A stretch of DNA of 64,000 bases. Source: Trifolium pratense (lineage: Eukaryota > Streptophyta > Magnoliopsida > Fabales > Fabaceae). A program made the translations under genes and the position numbers. Within the stretch, counting starts at the first letter, position 1, and the number at the start of each line of letters is the position of its first letter. The stretch covers positions 29,634,251-29,698,250 of the forward strand of contig NC_060062.1 in the NCBI RefSeq assembly GCF_020283565.1, written 5' to 3'. The notes below the pieces were generated by a model. That model searched no databases and was not told where the DNA came from. It saw only the letters and a program-made list of their open reading frames with translations. Shown in pieces: positions 20,672-30,870 of this stretch.

Positions 20672-22066
20672 ATGAATGAAAAAACACAACTTATCTTCAT
20701 TCCTTCACCAGGAATTGGCCACTTAGCTTCATCACTTGAATTTGCAAATATCCTAACCAACCGTTACAACAATTTTCACATCACAGTTCTCTGCATCAAA
20801 CTCCCAAGCATTCCCTCTTCAGATTCATACATCAAATCATTTTTAGCCTCACAATCACAAATCCAACTCATTGATCTTCCTCAAGTTGAAACATCTTCAC
20901 AAGATTTACACAAATCTCCAGAATTCTTCATCTTGAATTATGTTGAAAGTCTCAAACCTCATGTCAAAGAAACCATCCAAACCATTTTATCATCTAGTTC
21001 AAACAAAGTTGTTGGATTAGTCCTAGATTTCTTCTGTGTTTCACTGATTGATGTCGGAAACGAATTCGGTATCCCTTCTTATTTGTATGTACCATCTAAT
21101 GTTGGCTTTTTAAGTCTCATGCTTTCCCTTCAAAAACGTAGAATCGATGAAGTTTACGATAATTCCAACACTGATGATAATCAGTTGTTGAATATTCCTG
21201 GTTTGTCAAATGAAACTCCTACTAATGTTTTACCTGATGCTTGTTTTAGCAAAGATGGTGGATATTTTGCTTATTATAAGCTTGCTGAGAGATTTAGAGA
21301 AACCAAAGGAATTATTGTTAATACTTTTTCAGATTTGGAACAACATTCAATTGAAGCATTACATGCTCATGATGAAAAAATCCCTCCTATCTATGCTGTT
21401 GGTCCATTGCTTGATCTTAAAAGCCAACCAAATCAAAATTTAGATCAATCTCAACATGATCTTATATTGAAATGGCTTGATGAACAACCAAATAAATCTG
21501 TTGTTTTTCTATGTTTTGGAAGCTTTGGATTTCAATTTGTTCCATCTCAAATAACAGAAATAGCATTAGGACTTAAGAATAGTGGAGTAAGGTTTTTATG
21601 GTCTAATCGTGCGGAGAAAAAAGTGTTACCAGACGGGTTTTTAGAATGGATGGAATTGGAAGGTAAGGGAATGATATGTGGATGGGCACCACAAGTTGAG
21701 ATCTTAGGCCATAAGGCTATTGGTGGATTCGTTTCGCATTGCGGATGGAATTCTATTTTGGAAAGTTTATGGTTTGGTGTGCCAATATTGACATGGCCTA
21801 TTTATGCAGAACAACAGTTGAATGCTTTTACGATGGTGAAGGAATTCGGATTAAGTGTGGAGCTGAAAATGGATTATAGAAGAGGTAGTGATGTTATTGT
21901 GGCTGATGAGATTGAGAAAGGGTTGAAGAGTTTGATGGATAATGATAACATTGTGCACAAGAAGGTGAAAGAGATTAAAGAGTTGGCTAGGAATGCTGTT
22001 GTTGATGGTGGATCTTCTTTCATTTCTATTGGAAAAGTTATTGATGATATCATAGGAAGCAAATGA
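20672..22066 (+). CDS. UDP-glycosyltransferase B, family GT1, UGT71G1-like
   Basis: A single-exon 464-residue cytosolic glycosyltransferase starting MNEKTQLIFIPSPGIGH. The catalytic His17 and Asp119 (VVGLVLDFFC) are present. The PSPG box at residues 338-381 (WAPQVEILGHKAIGG.. to the terminal Gln) is intact with HCGWNSILES. No frameshift or stop was seen. It is closer to published UGT71G1 than gene A at several sites, for example the SPEFFIL and LPDACFSKDGGY segments (recognition only). It shares long identical nucleotide runs with UGT A in the PSPG half, while the acceptor-binding N-terminal half differs more. This fits a tandem pair with diverging acceptor choice. The two genes are in the same orientation, about 12.6 kb apart, with that gap filled by transposons. 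Confidence 0.95.
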   Translation: MNEKTQLIFIPSPGIGHLASSLEFANILTNRYNNFHITVLCIKLPSIPSSDSYIKSFLASQSQIQLIDLPQVETSSQDLHKSPEFFILNYVESLKPHVKETIQTILSSSSNKVVGLVLDFFCVSLIDVGNEFGIPSYLYVPSNVGFLSLMLSLQKRRIDEVYDNSNTDDNQLLNIPGLSNETPTNVLPDACFSKDGGYFAYYKLAERFRETKGIIVNTFSDLEQHSIEALHAHDEKIPPIYAVGPLLDLKSQPNQNLDQSQHDLILKWLDEQPNKSVVFLCFGSFGFQFVPSQITEIALGLKNSGVRFLWSNRAEKKVLPDGFLEWMELEGKGMICGWAPQVEILGHKAIGGFVSHCGWNSILESLWFGVPILTWPIYAEQQLNAFTMVKEFGLSVELKMDYRRGSDVIVADEIEKGLKSLMDNDNIVHKKVKEIKELARNAVVDGGSSFISIGKVIDDIIGSK

Positions 22067-22350
22067 TAAAGTTTGTTTTTGTTGCTTTGTAGTTGGATTT
22101 GTTCTTTTCTTGCAATCAATGAATGAAGAAGTCATTTTGTATGTCTGTAACTATAGCTTATGTGAGATTTTTCATTTTATCTATAAAAAATTGTTGAATG
22201 AATATAAGTTGGAAATGGAAATAGTTGCAGTTTGTGTTTGACAAATATACTCACTTGTGCATATTCTTTATATTCAGTTCTGATTTTGTTTGGAGGGTTT
22301 ATAGTTTATACAATATTTTTATGTACATCTGAACTTAGAAAATAAGATGA

Positions 22351-23084
22351 GGTTATATATGCTGCTCAGATGGCTGGTATATTGTGGAGTTTATGTAAAC
22401 ATAGGAATATGAGGCTATGGCAAAATGTTGTAGAAACAGGTGCTCAAATTTTGGAGCCGGCTTTTCATTTGATTGAGGATTGGAAGCATGCCAACAGCAA
22501 CAACCTTATGCAGCACGCACCTGTCAATGTAACATCAGCAACAGCCGAGCTTGCAGCACACAGTAACAACGGGGCTGATCGTGTAGGGACTGTTTGGAAA
22601 AAACCGGCAATTGGGAGATACAAGTGCAACATTGATGTGTTAATTTTGGCTCAACGAGATCGAGGGAGCTTGGGAATGTGCATTCATGATGATAAAGGTT
22701 GGTTTGTGCTAGCTAAAACTATGTGGATTTCACCAATATATAGTGTAGACTTAGGTGAGGCATTGAGACTCTTTTTTTTTCCTTCAATTGGGTTCATGAT
22801 GAGCTTCAACTCCAAAGGGTAGATTTTGCACTTTTCTTTCATGAGGGAGGGACTGATATTACTTAGTTTGGGGACGTGTAGAATGAATGAATTCATAGTT
22901 TGAAGCAACATTTAAAAAACTCGTGTTTTGAGTTTGATAGACAAGCGAATAGTTATAGCTCATGCTTCAGCTAGGATAGCCTCATTTATAGCTCGCTCCC
23001 ATATTTACATTGATGTACCGACATCTATAAGTCATTTGATTATGAATGAAATGTTATAAGCATCATTTTATAAAAAAAAAAAAG
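22351..23084 (+). mobile_element. 5'-truncated LINE with RNase H remnant
   Basis: Starts inside ORF2 and ends in a poly(A) run near 23070-23082. Its sequence before the tail is the same type of LINE 3' region as elsewhere in plants. A target duplication could not be fixed; aagatga occurs on both sides but is short. Confidence 0.75.
22370..22822 (+). pseudogene. LINE RNase H-like domain fragment
   Basis: The reading contains KKPAIGRYKCNIDV, GSLGMCIHDDKGWFVLAKT and VDLGEALRL, the opening strands of the RNase H-like (RVT_3) domain of plant LINEs. The expected first catalytic Asp is kept in NIDV. The frame is lost in a T-run at about 22771; the rest of the domain continues in other frames to about 23040 (ANVVAHA-like sequence is only partly readable). 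Non-functional. Confidence 0.8.
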
Positions 23085-23843
23085 AAAGATGAATTTGGAC
23101 TAAAAATTAAACTTGAAGTGCATTAAAATGTCAAATTTTTTACCATTAAAGACTAAAAACAAAAGAATTTTTTTTTGTAAGGATAAAAACAAGTGATTTT
23201 ATTTTATACGGACGAAAACTAAAACTCGCCATAAAAGTAGGGACTGAAAACCTATTTTACCCTTTCTTTAACTAGTATCTTATAGTGCATTTGATCTGCT
23301 AAAAAATAAATAAATAAGGGAATAAAAATGATAACTTTGGTTGTACTATGTTTGATTTTAAAACTGTTATTGAGACTGAAAAAATTACGGGCCAATGGAC
23401 GAGACAAAAACTAAAATTCTTGTCACCCACTAAACTACGAGACAACTTTTTGTCATCTGCACATGTTTGTCTAAAATACTAAAATAACTATTTGTCCACC
23501 AATCTTGAATAATTACATTTTGTAGATCAAATGTACCACAGGTTTTCCTTTTTTTACACTTCTGCTTGCAATAATAAAGACCCATTTGAATTGACTTATT
23601 TTGACCTTATCCGAAACAATTTATGCAAATAAATAAGCTTTTATATATTATTATAAGTTTTTCAAGGTAGTTTATGAGAAAATAGCTTATAAAAATATAT
23701 TTTTTTGTCGGTGAAAACTTATAAATTAAAATAAAAGTTTATTTATTTAAATAAACTATTATCATAAGTTTAAAAATAAGATATATCTTTATAATTTATT
23801 TTTTTTAAAAAAATCATATCCAAACCTAATTTATAAAATGAAG
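23085..23843. other. Intergenic DNA with MITE-like sequence
   Basis: About 23590-23830 (ataagctttta.., ctttataatttat.., atccaaacctaa) looks like a MITE family also suggested at 340-640 and 34915-35190. No gene. Confidence 0.4.
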
Positions 23844-24102
23844 TACTGTCTTTATTTATAAGCAAAAGTTAACAAAATTTTTTGACTTTAAATATAAGCA
23901 AAAGTTACATAGATCTACTTTATTTAATGTTATTCTTTCAAAAGTACTTTCATTAATTAATTATTATACTTTTTAACATGATTGAAGAGTCTTAATGCAA
24001 TTTTAATATATTATAAAATCATTTTATTCATTGTAACATAAATTTCACATTTAATAAGTGTGTAAATTGCTATATTTGTTTAAAAATAAGGTTGGAGGAG
24101 TA
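23844..24102. mobile_element. Stowaway-like MITE
   Basis: The left end tactgtctttatttataagc and the inverse of the right end (tactcctccaaccttatttt) are imperfect TA-starting terminal repeats, and ataagcaaaagtta-type words recur inside. It ends about 100 bp upstream of the F-box start codon. Confidence 0.5.
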
Positions 24103-24202
24103 AATAAAAAGAAATCATGAATGGCAAATGTGTCTTAATGAGTTAGAAAGCAAACCCTAAATCAGAAGGTGAACGAGAAACGTAAAGGAGGAAGACGCAT
24201 AA

Positions 24203-25327
24203 ATGGAGACAGAGAAAACCCTATATCTTCCCTTTGAATTAATCATCCAAATCCTACTAAGATTACCAGTAAAATCTCTCATACGTTTCAAATGCGTTTG
24301 TAAGTCATGGTTTTCTCTAATCTCTAATCCTCACTTTGCAAATTCACATTTTCATCTTACCACACACACTCATAGAATTCTGCTCATAACTCCAGCTCTT
24401 AAATCTCTATCTATAGATTTTGAAGCATCGCTTAGCGATGATACTGCTATCGATTCGCGGAGCATTAGTTTTTTGTTTCCTCAATCTTTTTTTAAACTTG
24501 ATATTAAAGGTTCATGTAGAGGTTTTATACTTTTGCATCGTTCTAAGAATCTTTATATATGGAATCCATCCACCGGAGTTCGTAAACGAATACCTTTGTC
24601 TACTATTGATTCCAATTTAAATGCAAATTGTTTTTATGGTTTTGGGTATGATCGGTTAAGAGATGATTACTTGGTGCTTTCTATGTCTTATGATCCGAAC
24701 GCCGATGATATGTTATCTCATTTAGGGTTTTTCTCATTGAGAGATAAAATGTGGAAAGAAATTGAGGGTACTGGTACTAGTACAAGTAGTACTACTACCC
24801 ATTTGCCTTATATGCAGTCCTGTGTTTTTCCGAGAGCCGAGTCGCTCTTAAATGATACGATTCATTGGTTGGTTTATCGTTATGATATAAAGTGTACTGT
24901 TCTTGTTGGCTTTCATTTAATGGAAAGGAAACTTCTAGAGATGCCTTTGCCAGATGATATTAAACGTGGTCCTGGATTGTATGATTTATGGGTATTTAAA
25001 GGATTTCTTAGTCTATGGGATATGTGGGGTGATAATGGTAAAGTTGAAATATGGGTGATGGGAAAATACAATGTGCAATCGTCTTGGAGTAAGACTCTTG
25101 TTCTGTCTTTTGATGGCATTCCCACTCACTACTTTTGCCCGAAATACTGTGCAAAAAATGGTGATATCGTTGGAACAGACACTTGTAATGTATTGGTAAA
25201 GTATAATAGCAAAGGACAGCTGCTTGAGCATCGCTCGTTCAGTAATGATAGATATGGATCCCTAGTGGCTTTGTATACAGAATCTCTGCTTTCACTTCCT
25301 GGTGATGGTGACGGTGATCAAGCTTAA
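24203..25327 (+). CDS. F-box protein, F-box-associated (FBA/kelch-like) type
   Basis: A single-exon 374-residue protein. The N-terminal F-box (residues about 8-48: LPFELIIQILLRLPVKSLIRF, then KCVCKSWFSLISNPHF) binds SKP1 in an SCF E3 ubiquitin ligase. The rest carries the F-box-associated pattern SCRGFILL, LYIWNPSTGVRKRIP, YGFGYD..DDYLVL and the later LNDTIHWLVYR and VEIWVM. This region presumably selects the target protein. The family is very large in legumes and the substrate is unknown. A telo-box AAACCCTAA lies at 24152-24160, about 40 bases before the ATG. The protein ends in an acidic GDGDGDQA tail. The frame is intact. Confidence 0.93.
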   Translation: METEKTLYLPFELIIQILLRLPVKSLIRFKCVCKSWFSLISNPHFANSHFHLTTHTHRILLITPALKSLSIDFEASLSDDTAIDSRSISFLFPQSFFKLDIKGSCRGFILLHRSKNLYIWNPSTGVRKRIPLSTIDSNLNANCFYGFGYDRLRDDYLVLSMSYDPNADDMLSHLGFFSLRDKMWKEIEGTGTSTSSTTTHLPYMQSCVFPRAESLLNDTIHWLVYRYDIKCTVLVGFHLMERKLLEMPLPDDIKRGPGLYDLWVFKGFLSLWDMWGDNGKVEIWVMGKYNVQSSWSKTLVLSFDGIPTHYFCPKYCAKNGDIVGTDTCNVLVKYNSKGQLLEHRSFSNDRYGSLVALYTESLLSLPGDGDGDQA

Positions 25328-26202
25328 GAAGATTACACAAACAAGAAGAATGAGGTTTTGAAATATTCTCCTTCACCATTTTCATGATCTTTATAATTAT
25401 ATTGTTGTATTATGTACTCTTGGGTTGCTGCATTTGTAGGGTAAAATGTGTTTGATTGCATTTGTTATGTGATCCTGTATGTCACATGAGCTGGTGTAAT
25501 ATGTCATGAAATGTTTATAGGTCAAACATTTGTATTATGTTTATTGAAACTGTTGACAACTTTGTTTGTGTGATTCATTGTTATTTGTACCTGTATAATT
25601 GGATTGAGTTCTAATGTCTGTCTCTGGTCACTGGTTTAATTGGATCGTGTAATTGTGTTATAATTGGATTGAGTTCTAATGTCTGTCTCTGGTCACTGGT
25701 ATAATTGGATTGTGTAATTGACTTGACAAGTTTATGCATGTTGATCAAGATCAAAATCACAACTACACGATTCTGAATCAATGAACTTCATTAGGACTTT
25801 CATATATCATGGCCCATGTATTTGAATGAACTTGAAGGTTTTGTTCTATAATTTTAGTCGACCTCTAACTTTGGTGGCTGTCATTTCTCTGTTTGAAACC
25901 AGAAAAAAATTAAGTTCAAATTAATGATCTACACATGAACACAATTAAATGAATTTTTAATACTTTAATGACAAGAAACATCAAAACTAAATCACCTCAT
26001 GAACTTAAATAGTGCTACAGTTACAACTTTGAGTTTTCAAAGAAAGAGGTTCAAGAAAAAGAAAATGCAGTTTACAAAGGTGATAAGTTGCAACAGAGGG
26101 TTTTGATTTTTAAACTATTAGCTATAGGCATAAGGCAAACAAGCTTTTTATTGGAGAAACAAAGAAGTTGAATTATTGTACTTCAAACATCTCTACTTCA
26201 TT
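25328..26202. other. 3' flank of F-box gene; intergenic
   Basis: Contains two ~65-bp tandem copies of ataattggattgagttctaa..ggtcactgg (about 25594-25721) and otherwise no recognised feature. Confidence 0.6.
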
Positions 26203-26593
26203 CTAGTAAATCTCTTTTTTAGGAATGTGTGATATCTTGTCCCAGTCCTCCCCCGTTCCCTCCTTGCACCACTCCATTAATGTTGGGCAACCCAAAATAG
26301 ATAGAACATCAAGTGTGGTGAGGTGTCGAATACCGTCTAGCAAACATCTCAATCTTCATGGTTCGAAGGAATTGCAGACCTTCCCAAATTTGCTCTGGTA
26401 ATGACTCGAGTTCATTGCAGTCATCGATAGTCAAATGCTCCATAACTAGGCCGAAGGGTTCAATTGGTAACTCCTTCAATTTTGGAAGATAAACTACTAG
26501 ATTTTGAAGACAAGTAAGGTTTCTCAACATACCATCTGGGAAGTGTTGCAAATTGCCTTGAAAACGTGAAGGAAAAACAACACTAGTCTGCTG

Positions 26594-26762
26594 TTTTCCG
26601 CCCCGGGCGGAAAACCTGTGTTTCGGGCGGAAATTTGAAGCAGGAAAAAGGGGGCTCTCTGTTTTGGCGCCCCAGGCGGAAATTTTGGTGTTTCAGGCGG
26701 AAATTACGCCTCAGGCGGAAAAAGCTGCGCCTCGGGCGGAAATCGCTGCAGGGTATTTAAAG
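26594..26762 (+). promoter_or_regulatory. LTR promoter with GGCGGAAA motif array
   Basis: Six direct copies of ggcggaaa (26606, 26626, 26675, 26695, 26714, 26735) and one inverted ttttccgcc (26594) lie just upstream of a TATA-like tatttaaag at 26754. The same block is present in the 3' LTR. The position fits the enhancer part of U3. The transcription factor is not known. Confidence 0.6.
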
Positions 26763-27251
26763 GGTCACGTTTTCTGTTTTTTCAGGACAAGTTTTGAGGG
26801 TTTCTTTCACCAAAACGGCGGCTAGGGTTAAGAGGGTTACTCTTGGTTCATCTCTAGGTTTTGGGTGTTGATTCTTTCATCTTATAATCACTTATCATTG
26901 AAATCTCTTGGTCACGGGAAGAGATTTGGGAAAAGGGTAGAATTAGGATTGAAGTCTAATTCTTGCAACTCTTTTGTATTGAATCGTTGTAATCAAGATT
27001 TTCATTGATAGTGGAACGGAGAGTGGCTCTCTCCCCCAGAGTAGGTCGGTTTTGACTGAACTGGGTAAACAATTGCTTCGTGTTCTTTACAGTTTTATTA
27101 CTTATCTTTTGTTCGTGATTATTATTGCTATTTCCACGTTTTGATTGCTTATTCGATTTGCTCCACACATCAAGATTATTGGTGTGATTATTAAAGAATT
27201 CACAACAATTGGCGCCCACCGTGGGGCAAAGGATCAAACGAATTAAGTATC

Positions 27252-28085
27252 ATGGGTTCTAAGTGGGAGATTGAGAAGTTCACCGGTAAAAATGACTTCG
27301 GTTTGTGGAAGGTGAAGGTACGGGCAATATTAACACAACAAAAGTGTGTTGAAGCATTGTTGGGCATATCGAATATGCCAAATACTCTCTCGAACGCAGA
27401 AAAAAGCGAGATGAATGATAAGGCTTTGAGTGTCATTATCTTGTGCCTCGCGGATAATGTGTTGAGGGAAGTAGCTAAAGAAAAAACTGCGGCGACTATG
27501 TGGACCAAGCTGGATGCGTTGTATATGACGAAGTCTTTGGCACATAAGCAGTGTTTGAAAGAACGGTTATTTTTCTTTCGAATGGTGGAGAACAAGCCTG
27601 TGGTGGAGCAACTTTCAGAGTTCAACAAGATCATTGACGACTTGGCGAACATTGACGTGAATTTGGAAGACGAGGACAAGGCCTTTCATTTGTTGTGTGC
27701 TTTACCCAAATCACTTGAAAATCTCAAGGATGCGTTGCTTTATGGCAAAGAAGGTACTATCACATTGGATGAAGTTCAATCGGCTTTGAGGACCAAGGAG
27801 TTGACAAAGTTGAGAGACTTGAGGGTTGATGATAGTGCGGAAGGGTTAAATGTGATGAGGGATAGAAGTGAGAACGACGGTAGAGGAAAGGGGAAGAAAT
27901 ATGGGTCAAAGTCTAGGCCAAAAGGTGATAATGGTGGCAGGTTCAGATGCTTCTATTGTCAGGATTCGGGTCAATTCAAGAAGGACTGTCCTCAGAGAAG
28001 GGGCAGCGGTAGTTCGTCAGCTCATGTTGCCGTTGATGAGGAGGAAGGCTATGAGAGTGCGGGAGCACTCATAGTCACCAGTTGA
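27252..28085 (+). CDS. Copia-type gag polyprotein
   Basis: 277 residues, intact. The N-terminal half is the UBN2/gag family (KFTGKNDFGLWKVKVRAIL, MWTKLDALYMTKSLAHKQ, LKERLFFFRM, LLCALPKSLENLKDALLYG). A basic linker precedes a CCHC-type zinc knuckle at residues 233-246, CFYCQDSGQFKKDC, in which the histidine position is Gln241. This would weaken or abolish zinc binding if real. The protein would form the particle and package element RNA in the cytoplasm. Downstream, 28086-29094 holds only eroded protease sequence (CSDHMC near 28298). Confidence 0.9.
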   Translation: MGSKWEIEKFTGKNDFGLWKVKVRAILTQQKCVEALLGISNMPNTLSNAEKSEMNDKALSVIILCLADNVLREVAKEKTAATMWTKLDALYMTKSLAHKQCLKERLFFFRMVENKPVVEQLSEFNKIIDDLANIDVNLEDEDKAFHLLCALPKSLENLKDALLYGKEGTITLDEVQSALRTKELTKLRDLRVDDSAEGLNVMRDRSENDGRGKGKKYGSKSRPKGDNGGRFRCFYCQDSGQFKKDCPQRRGSGSSSAHVAVDEEEGYESAGALIVTS

Positions 28086-28101
28086 CACTCATAGCTTGCT
28101 G

Positions 28102-28204
28102 ATCAGCCTGGAGAGGCGGTGGTAATAATACTCAACATCAGCCTGGAGAGGCGGTGGTAATAATACTCAACATCAGCCTGGAGAGGCAGTGGTAATAATA
28201 CTCA
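28102..28204 (+). repeat. Tandem repeat, three 35-bp units, after gag
   Basis: Units start atcagcctggagaggc at 28102, 28137 and 28172 and end ataatactcaac; the third differs by one base (ggcagtgg) and at its end. It directly follows the gag stop and replaces the expected protease start. Confidence 0.9.
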
Positions 28205-29094
28205 GGATTACGTTCGAAACAACAACTTTATTACTGTGAGAATGCGGATGTGCTAGTGTGGTGAAGTTGGGAATCAATGGAGTTGAAGTCATGAACTTTG
28301 GATGCTCCGATCACATGTGTTTTGAGGAAGGAGTACTTTGAAGCCCTAGAGCTAGTTGAAGGTGGAGTTTGTTCATCTTGGCGACGGGAAAGCTTATAAG
28401 GTTCAAGGTATGGTTGAATTTCTTTCACACAATGCGAGGTATTGTTCTTGAGCTTTGTTACTAGTTGTGATTCTCATGGTGTGGATAAGTTGTGAAACTT
28501 CGGTTGGTTGTTAGTGACATTGGTTGGTTTTAGTTGTACTAGTGAAATGAAGTTTACTAGGTGGTGGAACTAAACCGGGAAGTGTTGGAGACTAACAATG
28601 ACTTGATGTGTGTTTCGGAGTAGTTGAAAAAGTTTTACGTTACAAGGTGGAAGACATTGTGGATATACCGGTTTAAGGCTTTGGTGGAGGAATCTCGGTT
28701 TGAGGTGGAGGTACACCAAAGTGGTATGGCTATGAAGACCTTGTGTGGAAGCAACGGTGATCAAGCTTGGTAACTTGCTAGACTGCTGGAGGTAGTTGGA
28801 CACAAGGAGAGTTTGAGGTTGCAGCTTGTGAAACCACCTAAAAATTCCAAGGTTGGTTGGAGGCAAGCATATCTTCAAGAGTACGAAAAGCTACAATCCG
28901 GGGTTTGAAGAGGGTATGGTTTAGCTTGTGTATTGTCCTAAAAATCCAAGGGCAATTGGAGGCAAGCATTTTTCGGGAGTACGGAGAGGTAGACTCCGGG
29001 GGCCGAAGAGGGTATGGTGTAAACAAGTGGAGAGAGCAGCACGGTGGTTGATGGGAAGTTGGCATCACCATCGTTTTAAAGGCAAGGTGGAGAT
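28205..29094 (+). pseudogene. Eroded pol remnant of the Copia-type element
   Basis: A protease-like stretch (N-F-G-CSDHMC, where families have D-S-G) is readable at about 28285-28320, followed by broken frames. Integrase and reverse transcriptase domains cannot be recognised, so most of pol has been deleted. Confidence 0.65.
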
Positions 29095-30450
29095 TGTTGC
29101 AAATTGCCTTGAAAACGTGAAGGAAAAACAACACTAGTCTGCTGTTTTCCGCCCCGGGCGGAAAACCTGTGTTTCGGGCGGAAATTTGAAGCAGGAAAAA
29201 GGGGGCTCTCTGTTTTGGCGCCCCAGGCGGAAATTTTGGTGTTTCAGGCGGAAATTACGCCTCAGGCGGAAAAAGCTGCGCCTCGGGCGGAAATCGCTGC
29301 AGGGTATTTAAAGGGTCACATTTTCTGTTTTTTCAGGACAAGTTTTGAGGGTTTCTTTCACCAAAACGGCGGCTAGGGTTAAGAGGGTTACTCTTGGTTC
29401 ATCTCTAGGTTTTGGGTGTTGATTCTTTCATCTTGTAATCACTTATCATTGAAATCTCTTGGTCACGGGAAGAGATTTGGGAAAAGGGTAGAATTAGGAT
29501 TGAAGTCTAATTCTTGCAACTCTTTTGTATTGAATCGTTGTAATCAAGATTTTCATTGATAGTGGAACGGAGAGTGGCTCTCTCCCCCAGAGTAGGTCGG
29601 TTTTGACTGAACTGGGTAAACAATTGCTTCGTGTTCTTTACAGTTTTATTACTTATCTTTTGTTCGTGATTATTATTGCTATTTCCACGTTTTGATTGCT
29701 TATTCGATTTGCTCCACACATCAAGATTATTGGTGTGATTATTAAAGAATTCACAACAGGAAGGATGTTATTTCGTTACCTCCATAAAGGGTAAGGGTGG
29801 TAACACCACAGAAGCTAGAGATTGACCTCAGTAACTCATTGTTACATCCTCTGACATAGAGGTTTTTAAGGGATGCAAGACATGGCAACTCAAGTTTAGG
29901 GCAATGGTCGATGTTCAACACAAAAAGTAGAGGAAACATCTCCCCTCTTTCCACGATCATAAACCGTTCTACGTTTGGTAACCTTTCTAATTCAAGTTCT
30001 TCTAGAGACTAGAGATGGAAAAACACCCACATCCATACCATCACGGGGTTCATCATCATCCATGAATTTCACATGATCCATGTCGTATAATTTGAGACTT
30101 TTTAAAGATTGTATTTTACCAAGATGCGAAACTGGTACCAAGTTGTTGCAAAACTAAGTTCAAGAGAAACTAAACTACTAAGAATTCTTATCCAATAGGG
30201 GAAGCATGATCCGTCATAGTTAAGTATTTTTAAGCTCTTGATTTTTGCGTGAGGTTGAAGCACTTCAAATACTTGCTCAACACTAATAATAGGTGTCCTG
30301 TTAAACTATTTATCGATGCTCCAAGATAAGCACAATTCATGGAGGTCTTTCTTATCAAATTTTCCTCCCGAGCTTCAGATAAACTACCCACATTTTTTAA
30401 GTCTTTGTTATTCAGTTTTCCTCCCAGATATGATGTGGTAACTTAGTCAG

Positions 30451-30870
30451 ATTTCAAGCACAAGTAAATTTTTTTTATTATAAAAAAATTTCAAAATAAA
30501 TCATTGTGCTACCTAAGCAAAAGACGGTGTGTTTGTGCATTTTGTAGCTTCGGTAAATTTACGGTTGGAATGCATCTGAACTAAATAACTTGAATTTGGA
30601 CTAAAACGTAAACTTGTTAAATTTACGGTTAAATAAATGCATTGAACTCGAATAATGTATAGTTCAATGTAAGTCAAATTCAGAATTTGAACATAAATCA
30701 TAACTTGTTCAAACAGAAGGTACAATTACAAACAGAAGAGTCATTATTGTTCCCAGACAGTGCAAGTAAACCATCGGATTTGGATTTAACACAATTACTG
30801 CGTGTTGCAAGTAATTCATCACATTACAAACAAAATGACTATGAAAATATTACATGGAACGAACAACATT
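30451..30870. other. Intergenic; 3' flank shared with the CCCH gene
   Basis: Part of 30780-30870 (aacaaaatgacta.., ggaacgaac.., cttactcc) is a diverged copy of 32890-33050, the 3' flank of the RRM-CCCH gene. The duplication therefore extends past the coding end. Confidence 0.5.

Larger units (their letters stand above)
26544..29758 (+). mobile_element. Young non-autonomous Copia-type LTR retrotransposon (3215 bp)
   Basis: LTRs of 664 bp (26544-27207 and 29095-29758) begin tgttgcaaattgcc and end ttcacaaca. The 5-bp target duplication ggaag is at 26539-26543 and 29759-29763. I saw only two differences between the LTRs. A primer site starting ttggcgcccaccgtggggc follows the 5' LTR at about 27209; the tRNA was not identified. 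A purine-rich aaggcaaggtggagat precedes the 3' LTR. It encodes gag but only traces of protease, and no integrase or reverse transcriptase. Confidence 0.93.
26203..30450 (-). pseudogene. CNL disease-resistance gene, C-terminal LRR fragment, split by a retrotransposon
   Basis: Read on the minus strand, 30450-29759 and 26543-26203 are parts of one LRR region of a CC-NBS-LRR (RGA/R1-like) immune receptor. Readable pieces are KDLHELCLSW, EQVFEVLQPHAKIKSLKI, FPLLFVLNIDHCPKLELP, then TSF|PDGMLRNLTCLQNLVVY across the insertion and LESLPEQIWEGLQFLRTM. After this a +1/-2 shift near 26330 leads to GIRHLTTLDVL..GCPTLMEWCKEGTGEDWDKISHIP and the stop at 26203. Several further stops and shifts lie in 29970-30430. 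CC and NB-ARC domains are absent from the window. The Copia at 26544-29758 sits between Ser-Phe and Pro-Asp-Gly with 5-bp duplication ggaag. It cannot make a working receptor. Confidence 0.88.

Noticed and set aside
21851..22135. Minus-strand frames over the end of UGT B
   Set aside because: Shadow frames of a clear coding region; no family features.
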